Assembly (NCBI GenBank): GCA_038049695.1
Contig: CP142451.1
Location: forward strand, 128,918,001-128,982,000
DNA: 64,000 nt
Reading direction: 5' to 3'
From: Cinnamomum chago
Lineage: Eukaryota; Streptophyta; Magnoliopsida; Laurales; Lauraceae
In this document: in pieces, positions 40,797 to 50,427 of the stretch
Numbering within the stretch: the stretch's first letter is position 1
Layout of the letters: each line of letters begins with the position of its first letter
Notes under the pieces: generated by a model
Seen by the model: only the letters and a program-made list of their open reading frames with translations
Told to the model about the DNA's origin: nothing
Databases searched by the model: none
Position numbers and translations under genes: made by a program

Positions 40797-41993
40797 CATT
40801 GGTTTCCTTCTTCTGATTAGAGATTTTATGATCTGGGTCTTGACTCTTGATGGGGTTTTTTTTTTTTTTTTTTGTTCTGGATTTTTGAAGGGGTTTCAGA
40901 ATCTGGGGTTTCTGGAAACTTGACGACGAATCGAGGCTTTGATGTGAATCACCTACCTTCCACAGAAGACATTGATGATGGAGCTGCAGCCTCTTCTCCA
41001 AACAGTGCAGTCTCTTCATATCAGATGAATTTCTCTATTTATACAAGAGGAGGAAGTAAGAGAAATGCAGAAGATGCAGCATTGAATGAGGTAGAAACAG
41101 AGAGAGCATCGTCAAGAGCAAGTGACGATGAAGAGAATGGACTGGCAAGAAAGAAACTCAGATTATCTAAAGAACAATCGGCGTTCCTTGAAGAAAGCTT
41201 CAAAGAAAACAACACCCTCAATCCAGTAAGCAAAACCCAATACCCAAAATCTCCAACTAGGTAGAAAAACAACCATTTTTGTTTCTTAAAGTCCACTTTT
41301 TAGAAGAAAGACTCAATGGACACCATTCCTTCAACAAAATAAGCAGAACCCAACATCTAAGATAATCAAAACAAGGGAAAAATCTCATCTTTTTCTTTTT
41401 TTTTCTTTCAGAAAGACGCAATGAACGCGACCCTTCAACAAAATAAGCAGAACCCAACATCTAAAATAATCAAAACAAGGGAAAGATCTAGTCTTTTTCT
41501 GATTGAAACCTGTTTTGGCTGCAGAAACAGAAGCTTGCGCTTGCAAAACAGTTAAATCTCCGGCCTAGGCAGGTGGAAGTCTGGTTCCAAAACAGAAGAG
41601 CAAGGTATCTATCTATCTATCTATCTACTTTTCTTCCTGGTTTTCTTTCAGCTTCTTTCACAATGACATACAGATTATTACATTATATCTTCAAAAAACA
41701 ACAACAGGACGAAGCTGAAGCAGACGGAAGTAGACTGCGAGTATTTGAAAAGGTGCTGCGAGACATTGACGGAAGAGAACAGAAGATTGCATAAGGAGCT
41801 TCAAGAGCTTAAAGCATTGAAGACTACAAACCCCTTTCACATGCAGCTGCCGGCCACCACTCTGACCATGTGCCCCTCTTGTGAACGGGTTGCCACCACC
41901 ACCACCACTAACAACGAGACCACCCAAAAAACCGCCACTCTTCAAGCTACCAACAGACCCTGGTTTTTTCCCTTCTCTCAACCAACGGATTAG
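40504..41993 (+). CDS. HD-Zip class II transcription factor (HAT14/ATHB17-like)
   Basis: Homeodomain-leucine zipper protein of 311 residues that should dimerise and bind AAT(C/G)ATT-type sites in the nucleus. Exons 40504-40738, 40891-41225, 41525-41604 and 41708-41993 (936 nt). The N-terminus [10 protein letters not shown] contains an LxLxL (EAR-type repressor) motif. The homeodomain spans about residues 160-217 ([17 protein letters not shown]; helix 3 [11 protein letters not shown]), split by introns as usual for class II. The zipper follows at 218-253 with heptad leucines ([17 protein letters not shown]). CPSCE at about 272-276, the redox motif that defines class II, follows the zipper. The start at 40504 matches family N-termini. 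The exon 2 acceptor is ambiguous: AG at 40889-40890 or at 40898-40899; both stay in frame and differ by three residues. No damage is visible. Confidence 0.93.
40746..40794. repeat. (CT)n microsatellite at the start of HD-Zip intron 1
   Basis: A run of about 49 bp beginning seven bases inside the donor GTAAGTC, in a 152-bp intron. Length changes here would alter the small intron markedly. Confidence 0.95.
41306..41500. repeat. 105-bp direct duplication in HD-Zip intron 2
   Basis: Copies start GAAAGAC at 41306 and 41411 and share AATAAGCAGAACCCAACATC and AATCAAAACAAGGGAAA. Copy 1 is followed by CTTTCTTTCAG-like pyrimidine sequence, a decoy acceptor, before the true acceptor at 41524. Confidence 0.9.
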
Positions 41994-44900
41994 GCGGTTT
42001 TGGTGGAAACCGGTTTTTGTCATTTTTTTTTTTTTTTTTGCAGACTGGTGGTTTTGGTATATCTGTAAATAGTTCGCTTCGAGGCTCTTTTTTTTTTTAT
42101 TCTTGTTGTGGTTGCAATGATGGGGAAACTGAAATCATGAATTTATTTATTTATCTTATCTTCTTTTCGGGTTGGGTCCCAGTCGGGTACCCGGATTCGG
42201 GTTTGCTTAATGTGGTCCATTACTTGATACTTGGAATGGGAACCTTTTATTTTTTTTCCCAATGGCTTCTTTGTACAACACTCATATTGCTTGTGGAAAA
42301 TTTGGGTTCCGCAGAAATAGGAAAATTAGTTCAAAATTTTTCTCCGTCCCACACAATTAAGTGAAAAATGTACTACCAGATTATACAAAATCTACACATG
42401 TGGAGAACCAGAGCATTGGGCAGCATTGTAGAATTCTTGGTGTTACACAAATGTGGACAAATATGACATATTCTTAGAGGATATTCCCGTGTACCTATTT
42501 TGCATTATATGAAAGAAATACAAATTACATCATGTTGTTTTCTCTTCTTTTCTTTTTTTTCTAATTATGTTGGATGGCTATTACTAGGGGGGGCTTTTTT
42601 TTTTTTTTTTTGCCGTCATGGATTAGTGTATTGTTGTTAATTTCATTTCAAATCCTATATCAGTTGCACTAGAACCAAAAGTGAAAAGGGATCTTCATTT
42701 TTTGGTTTCTTTAAAATTTTAAAAATTAAAATGTAGAATTAGAAATATAAAAATAGTGAAAATAATTATGCTATGTATCGATCATTAATTCACTATACTA
42801 AATCAACAGTAATAGATTTGAGTATGATAGTTGTTTTCGATGGTGATGGATATTATTAAAAGAAGAAAGACATACATTTTAAAGGGATATGCTAAAAGGA
42901 TAAAGCCAACGTAGCTGACTTCAACAAAGTTGGTACAAAGCGTTAATGATGATAATGGTTTTTCATATCCAAATATCAATACAGTGGTCTAAAATATTAT
43001 AAAATAAATGTGTTTGCAATCATGACTGCCTAAGACAAAATACAGAAGTATTTTTGTTTCCAAAAAAAAAAAAAAAACCCTCTATTCTAGCCTTATTATC
43101 AACTTGTTCATCCAAAGGTAGAATCACAAAATAAGTCTGCTGTATCCATTACTCATCATGACCCTTCTTCTACGTACGTAGACTTAATTACACGAACCAG
43201 GTTTGCAAAGAAGCCCTTGAGGTGTTGAGGAAATGTGAAGGAAGAAACTGTCATTCATTTGGGTTCTGTTTGTGCTAACTTCGTTTACTGCAGAAAAGGT
43301 CGCCCGATAAAGCACAAGAAATCTTGGCGACTTCAGCCTTTGTTCGAAACAGCGACAAAACAACACAGGATTCCATCATTTTGTACGCATTTTCGTGGCT
43401 GGAGCATATTTGAAGTTCTTATATCCCTAGGTCGGAAACACAAGCCGTAGCTTTCACGGCTCCGCACAAACACGCCCATGGACTTTTGTCCATTTCCTAT
43501 TTTTTCAGGTGATTCCTCTCCTTTTCCTTTTTCTCATGTAGAAGGACGCTCTTTTCAAATGGGAGGACAAGTTTGGTTTCTTTCTTATGGGATGGACAAA
43601 TCTTAGCTGAAGAAGAATATGCTATATTGCACAAGGTGATCAATGAAAAGTTCTCAGAGGCCTGATCGATCAATATCCCTATCGCTAGAAGGATTTCTAA
43701 AAAAAAAATTTATCGTTAAACCTAATATTTTGGAAATAATCCTCTGACAAAGATTTGAAATGATGACTTTCAAGATTGATTTTAGAAATTACACCATACG
43801 ATGCTCAGAATCAAGATAGGGCAATAACAAAATTCCCAACACTTCAATATACTAAATCTTTTTGGGACTAATAATATCCTAAGTTAACGGGGCGGCTTGG
43901 ATATCTATAGAAAAACCATTTACAGATTTAAGTATTTCTAGAATATAATAGTATAGATGAAAATAGTGCAATATTAACATACTGTAATATTTTTGCTCCT
44001 CGATAGCTCTTTAAAAAAACGCTGCAGATTTTAAACTGAATTGTTTGACGCCCGCTGCATATTACGATATATATTTTAAAAAAAAGTTCTAAAATAAGAG
44101 TATTTTATGTTATTGATCAGAGTAGGATTCATTATTGGATTAATCACTTATACAATAATTTTATTTGCATGTAATTTGTTGCTTCAAATCCATTAATGAG
44201 GACCGCCACTGAAATCCAAGCTACTCAAATTTGCTTTCCACCTTGTTTTATTATTGAGGAAGTTTCAATCTAATTAGCATTATGCCCCCACCATAAGATT
44301 GATCACATCTAAACACACATAATACAAATCACAGGCTTTATATGTCTTTAATCTGATTGTGGGAATAGATCTGATTAGAGGAAAATCTTCTTTAATGGTA
44401 TAAGAAGGTGGGACATCATGATCAACATCACCATCACCACCACTATCGTCATCGTTATGACCATACCCCCATTACCATCATAATCATCTAAACCTTGATT
44501 AGATGCAGTCACGTCTAAACCATGTCAGCATTGGGCCCATGATTACAACGTAAATTACATAATTATCAGACCTGAGTCAGTCGGGTCCATCAAGTATTCT
44601 ACTCCAGTAGCTCTCAGGCCAGTCTCCCATAACTGACCAATTTTGTTCGAAGTGGTATGGATCACAGCAAAGTTTTGTTGAGTTCAGTCACATACTGTAT
44701 CTGATCCAACTCATCAAAGACTTGAATCGTAACATAGGCTAAAAGTAACTGTTAAAATATTCCCCCTTTTCTAATTGGAAACACAATTTCATAATTGTGA
44801 CATTGGTCACCTTCCATCTGTGATTGTTTCATGGTTGTATTTTGTAATATTGAAAACAATTTCATATGCCCTCGTCATGAATGTATTCCATTTTAAAAAT

Positions 44901-45842
44901 AAGAATTCCAGTCCATAGCCTTCCTTTACCTGGGAAAGGAGTCAGGAGCCTAAAACCTTTTCTTCTTTTTTTTCCTCTAGCAGACCGGCGGCCTTCCCAC
45001 ACCATCCCAGTAAACCCAGCTCCCTAAAGTTTCTTATGTGTTTTGTTAAGCAAATCACAGCTCTCTGGATGCTCTTCCATTGACATCTTCTCCGCTCCAA
45101 TTGCCTTCTGGGCGTAGCCCGCCATTGGCTCAAGCTAAGATTTGATCCACTTGTACCCATTCAAGCCATGCACCTAAAAAAAATGTAGGTCTACTCAACA
45201 AGTGCACTACCAATGCCATCTATCTCATTGATATGTAGACCGGCTGCCAATTTAATTGTACTACCAATGCCAATAACAATAGGAACAAGCAGTTCTCCAT
45301 TCTCCTTAGATAAACTTAAGAAACTCTCTAACTTGTCATCAAGTAATGATGCAAATGCATGCATATGAATCTGGATAGCCCACAGATAGTCAAAAAAGAC
45401 CTCATGTACATCTGTAGGAAGCAGTTTTGTGGGTAATTTGTTTTTTTCCTATAGCTTAGGAGTCAGCAAAGAAAAAAAACAAAAAAAAAACCTGCAATTC
45501 TGCCTCCTTTGTTCTGGTAATCCATAAATAAAAAAGGACAATCTATAGACGAGATGGAAAAAAAAAAGAGGACACGAGATAATCCCCAGAGAACTAAATC
45601 TGTAGACAATCAGAAAGGAACGGTGTTCACCATTGGCTTTGAAGAATAAATACGGGATGACGAGAAAAAGATAACTTCAATCCTACAGAACTATCCCTCC
45701 AAGTAAATATCAATCTGATCTGAGTGACATTCTTCAGGCTATAGTTGAAACTTATGGAGGCAGTTTAATCTGACAAACTATCTAGGCAAGAAGTAGGCTG
45801 GTGAGGCGGGTTATGCTCAACTGTATCACTGGTTTTATTTCC
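41994..45842. other. Intergenic between HD-Zip gene and retrotransposon
   Basis: AT-rich non-coding DNA with several poly-T and poly-A runs (42026, 42598, 43061) and a CAT/ACC-rich simple stretch at about 44425-44485. No gene recognised. Confidence 0.55.
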
Positions 45843-45847
45843 CTAAT

Positions 45848-46527
45848 TGTAAGTGCCTAAAAATTACGGACTTAGTTAATGGAGGATTAAGCTCCTGATG
45901 CAAGGTTTTGAGGGAGGTAAGGGGAATGGATCGAGCCTCCAATGACCTGAAAGGAAAAGAACAACGGTCAGAGACCCTGGCTGTGGGTAGCCGAAGGCCC
46001 TCCGACGGTTAAGTTAGTGCAGGGACTGAGAGAATGGAGAGAAAGAGTTCTGGGAGGGAGAGATTATGCGTGTGCGTACCTTTCATGGATTCTCTCATGC
46101 AATATATAGGTGGAGAAGTCATCATTGGACTGTCTTCCTGAGGAGACGGGAGTCCCATCTGAGCGTACTCTCATCTCCTGAGTGGGGGTAGGTAAAAAGG
46201 GGACGTCCCATCGGACCAGCCCTCCTCGCCTATGGATATGATTGTAGATATGGCGTGCTCCTTGCGTAGGTCCGGAGCCCATTCTGTTGTCAGACCGCCG
46301 ATCCTGATTTGGCAGTGCATTAATGGCGGCATTTATGATTGAATGAAAGGAGGCCGAGCTCGGTCGAGGCTGAGACCGAAGTTGGGACTCGTGACGCAAT
46401 CACTGGGGCCCGCTCCATAATTACCCGAGACGGCGATGCAGCCGAACTTGGCGGCACCGAGATCACGGGTTACCGAGACTGGGTGGTGGCCCCGTTTAAT
46501 TCCATGATCACGGAATGACCCCACACA
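45848..46527 (-). repeat. 3' LTR of the Tat element (left copy)
   Basis: 680 bp; in element orientation it begins TGTGTGGGG and ends GGCACTTACA. Matches the right copy except for two extra bases near 45973. Confidence 0.95.
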
Positions 46528-46545
46528 ATTGCCCCCTAGCTCCCT
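46528..46545 (-). other. Polypurine tract of the Tat element
   Basis: In element orientation AGGGAGCTAGGGGGCAAT directly precedes the 3' LTR, the expected place for the plus-strand primer. Confidence 0.75.
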
Positions 46546-46847
46546 GATCTCGGGCTTTCTCCGAGGTCGGGAGCTAAGACTTGGATGTGACGGGGCTGTC
46601 TTTTCGTATCCCGCCTTAGGAATATCCTCATTATGGCGCCTCTTCACCTGCCCTAGGCAATAAATAGGGCGTCATGATTGCCCTGCCACAGCGGATACGG
46701 AGAGCGCCGTTTCGCATACCCGAGGCGATTAATGTCGTACCAGAGGCATGGCGGAATACTTATCGTCTCCGCCACGTGGAGCCTTCTGTCTGGTAGGACA
46801 CCGAAGTCGAAGCGACGCGGCATGCGGTAATCAAGAGGGGGCGCTCC

Positions 46848-46857
46848 TTTATAAAAA
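46848..46857 (+). promoter_or_regulatory. TATA box for the antisense gene inside the Tat element
   Basis: TTTATAAAAA lies on the plus strand in a GC-rich setting, about 300 bp before the antisense start codon at 47156. It suggests the antisense gene has its own promoter, independent of the LTR. Confidence 0.5.
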
Positions 46858-47155
46858 GGGGCCCGCTCCTCTTTCTTCTTCTTTTACCCTAGCTGTTAGT
46901 TTGAAGGAGACTCTGCTGCAACTTTGTTCAACCCAGAAGATCGCCGAACTCGGAGACTCTTCGACCTCTGCTTCCCGTTCCTTGCCCTTCCGTCTTCTGC
47001 AGTCCTCTTTGCTTTTTCTGTGAGTTATGCTTCTTGCCTTCATCTCCTTTCTGTATTTCTCCTTCTTCTGCGATTTCTGAGACTCCTAATCCCTTAGGCC
47101 CTCCCAGCCTTCGTTCCCTTTCTTCTATTTCTTCCTTCTCTTCTGTTTCAAGAAA

Positions 47156-49624
47156 ATGGGAATATACAGCCACTGGGTAGAGGGCCCTGCAGCCCTAGAG
47201 GCTTTTAGGGAGAACTTTAGGATCCCAGAGGATGTCCTGGTGAAACCCTTTGTCTTCCAGGGCTCCGTCAAGGGTTTCGTCACCTATAAGGAATGGATGC
47301 CCTTCCCTTTGCTGGCTGTGTGCGAAGGAGGGGTAAGATTCCCCATCCACCCACTCCTCCGGTCCTGTCTCCACGCGTGGAACCTCTGCCCCTTCCAGCT
47401 AATGCCGAACGGCTTCAAAATAATAATGGGCGTGGCCCAGCTGAACTGGATCTTGGACATCGGTCTCGGCGTACATGATTTAGAAGATGTCTACGATATC
47501 TGCAAGGCCGCGGGGGTTGAGGACGCTTACTACCTTCGGGTCAAGGCCAGGCGCCGTCCCTTGGTGAATGCCCTGGAGGACTCCACCAAATACGCCGGAG
47601 ATGACCGCTTTTTTATCTCGGGAAACTGGGAGTTCAGGGGGACCGAGACCGAGGAGGACCGGAGGATCCAGGTCCCACGAAAACCAGGGACACCCCCTAG
47701 TAAATGCCCACCCTTCTAGGTTTAAGCTTATCTTGCCTTTGCCTGCTATTATGCCGAACTGATGTCCTTGCCCATTTTTCCGTGTAGGCATTCAGAAGAG
47801 GAGGAGAGAGGCCGGTTTCGACAAGTGAAAGCGCAACGACGCGTGGCTAGAGAAGATTGAGCGCTACCACGGTCATTACGACCGAGCCGCCTTCTCCTTG
47901 CTGGGGTACAAACCTCGGTATCAGTCTTACACCAGGAAGGCTGCCGAGATTCCTCTTGCTCCGCCAGGGGAAGTCGGACCCGACCCTGCCGAGACAGACG
48001 GTCAAGACACGGATCCTCGGGACCCGATAGTCATCGGTGACAGTCCTCCCCGAGACCGAGGAGAAGCAGAGGAAGAGGAAATGGAGAGGCCGCGCCCACC
48101 CTTGAAGAACCTGGGGGCCCTGATTTTTGGAGGTATGGCCCCGGAAGCCCTCAAGAACGTCCCCAGTGGTGCAGGTGCCGCCCAGGGATCCGCCCCCGCC
48201 GCCTTTCCTAGCTCGTCGGGCGCGGCAGGCGCTTCTTCGGCCAAGCCTTCGAAGGGGAAGTCGGGGGAGTCTTCCGTGGCCGCTCGGCAGACGAAGGACC
48301 CTCGTCCGCTCCGAGAAAGCAGGCCGCGGGTGGTGGACCCCGGGAAGGAGACTCCGCCTCCTCCGCCGCAGAAGGAAGCCCGGCCTCGGTCTGCCGCTGC
48401 CGGAAAGGAGGGCGAGAGGCCCCCTCCCGAGAAGAGGCCCCGCCTGTCGAGCGCGGAGGGGAGGCATCCGTCGGCGGAACCGCAGTCCCAGCAGTCCACG
48501 CCAGCTCCTTGGAGGCCCAACTTCGACCTCAACCCCAACGAGCCGATGACGGTGGGGGTGCAGCTGGGGACGAGCTGGGAGTCGGTCATGGCTCTCGCCC
48601 GGGGATGCGCCCTCCCCCAGGATATGGAGAAGCACAGGAAAATCCGGTCTCCGAACTTAATCCATCATACCTTGAGGGCGTCGCTCGAGGTAGCTTTTCT
48701 CCCCTATTTTCTAAAATTTTCACTTCTTAGTCACCCGATCCAACCTACTCACCGTTTCTATTCTTTTCACAGAACGCGCAGAGGCTCCAAGTACTGATGG
48801 AGAGGGAGGCGGAAAGAGCTGCCCAGATTGATGGGCTAGAGAAGGAGAAGAGGAAGCTGGGGAGTGCGCTGGAGGCCAGCGCGGCCGAACTCAAGAAGGT
48901 GGGGGAGAAAATCGCCCAACACGCAACGGATCAGCAAGCAGCGAAGGCTGAGATCATTAAGTTGCGGGGCGAGAACAACAACCTGAGGAGCGCCGCGGAC
49001 GAGAAGGCGAGGAGGGCGGCCCGGCTGGAGGTTGAGCTCGTCGAGAGGGGGGCCGAGCTCGCGAAGAAAGATGCCGAGGTTGCCGAGAAGCAAGGCGAGC
49101 TGGCCAAGAAAGAGGCTGAGCTTGAGGCCTCCAAGAAGGAGAGATCCGAGGCCGAATCCATCCTGCGAGATCAGGCTACAAAGGCTTACCAGGACGGGGT
49201 GGATTGGGCCTCGGAGGATTACGCGTCTCAGATCACAAATCTGAGCTCAGTGCTGTACGAGATGGGGTGCAAGGCGGCCCTGCTCAAATATGGGGTCTCT
49301 GAGGACCATCCCATCTTCTCGGATCTTCCTCAGTTCCGACCTGCAGCAGTGGGTTCAGAGCCAGAGCCAGGCTCCAACCCTTCCGAGGCTCCGGCCGATG
49401 CCCCCATCGGTCCTCCTCCGCCCCCGACCTCTGCCGAAGTCCAAGGCACTCCTCTTCCTCCTCTGACCCCGGCAGAAGCTGAAGGCGCTCCTCTTCTTTC
49501 TCCGACTCCTGCCGTCGTCCCGGTGGCCGAGACTCTTGCTGCAGCTCCTTCATCTGCTTGTGATCCCCCCATTTCCTCTGCACCTCCAGAGTCGGAGACC
49601 CATAAGGAGGTGTCCAAGGAGTAG
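47156..49624 (+). CDS. Antisense accessory gene of the Tat element (transposase_28-like), with one nonsense codon
   Basis: Runs opposite to gag-pol. Three exons with clean borders and matching phases: 47156-47699 (donor GTAAAT), 47788-48689 (acceptor GTGTAG, donor GTAGCT) and 48773-49624 (acceptor TTCACAG); 766 codons including stop. Residues 1-180 (MGIYSHWVEG..., FPIHPLLRSCLHAWNL, FQLMPNGFKIIMG) resemble the plant 'putative gypsy type transposon' domain (PF04195). Exon 2 is Pro/Ser/Arg-rich and basic. Exon 3 is a long charged coiled coil (repeated AELAKK, EVAEKQ), then a Pro-rich tail. Codon 195 (47826-47828) is TGA in frame, so under this model the product is cut short; other splice choices cannot be excluded. 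The protein's function is not known. Related antisense genes occur in Grande-type elements. Confidence 0.7.
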
Positions 49625-50082
49625 ACTTAGGAATTTTCTCTATTCTTCGATGTAATTTTTCTTCTTTAAGTGCACAGAGATCATGTAATCGTACTTCCTG
49701 ATTAATGAAAAGAAGTTCTTTTTCAATCTTGCTGTTTCTCTTCTTTTGCAACGGTCTGTGGATGCTCTGATGTGAGGTGATGTCCAAAGTGGATGAGGTC
49801 GGTAGGAGGGGCCTGCCTCGGGCAGACCTTTTCCAGTCTCGGAAGACTAGGTTGTCCCTTTCCTACTTTTGAATTTCAGCGAGTAAGCGAGTCATGCTGT
49901 CGTTTGACCGAGGGTTAGGCCTTAATGGCATGTCTTTGAGGGGGAGGTTCCCAGGGTGAAATGGTGGCGAGCCCCCGACTTGCATGCCGGGGTTCAGCTG
50001 AGGCCGTGCTCCCACGGTCTAGGTGAGACCCTAGGGTAGGCCGAGTTCCGCAGTCAGACGCCGCAGAGGACGTCTCTTGGTC

Positions 50083-50357
50083 AGTTGGCCCTGCACCCGA
50101 ACTCGAGTAGGGTGGCGCGAGTGCCGGATCCTTGCGGAGTTGGTCCTACGACCGAACTCGAAGAGGATGGCTCGAGGGCCGGATCCTTGCGGAGTTGGTC
50201 CTACGACCGAACTCGAAGAGGATGGCGCGAGGGCCGGATCCTTGCGGAGTTGGTCCTACGACCGAACTCGAAGAGGATGGCGCGAGGGCCGGATCCTTGC
50301 GGAGTTGGTCCTACGACCGAACTCGAAGAGGATGGCGCGAGGGCCGGATCCTTGCGG
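50083..50357. repeat. Five tandem copies of a 55-bp unit in the Tat element
   Basis: Units start AGTTGG at 50083, 50138, 50193, 50248 and 50303. The first is diverged; the last four are nearly identical (GGTCCTACGACCGAACTCGA, then GCCGGATCCTTGCGG). They lie between the ends of the convergent sense and antisense genes. As 55 is not a multiple of three, all three frames stay open, producing overlapping false reading frames. Confidence 0.95.
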
Positions 50358-50427
50358 GGATCGAAGAAATTCAAGGCAAATCTGTGTCAAAAGGTTCTTC
50401 TTTATTGATCAAACATCTTGAATACAA

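Noticed and set aside
44942-45160. 72-codon minus-strand frame upstream of the Tat element.
   Set aside because: No domain, no splice context and no family resemblance; likely chance.
46064-46399. Open frame of about 111 codons on the minus strand, repeated identically at 56606-56941.
   Set aside because: It lies in both LTRs of the Tat element and its duplication simply reflects LTR identity; no domain is recognisable.
48002-48589. Long Ser/Gly-rich minus-strand frame, plus other overlapping frames at 47847-48635.
   Set aside because: They are antisense shadows of exon 2 of the GC-rich accessory gene, which has conserved splice phases and family resemblance.
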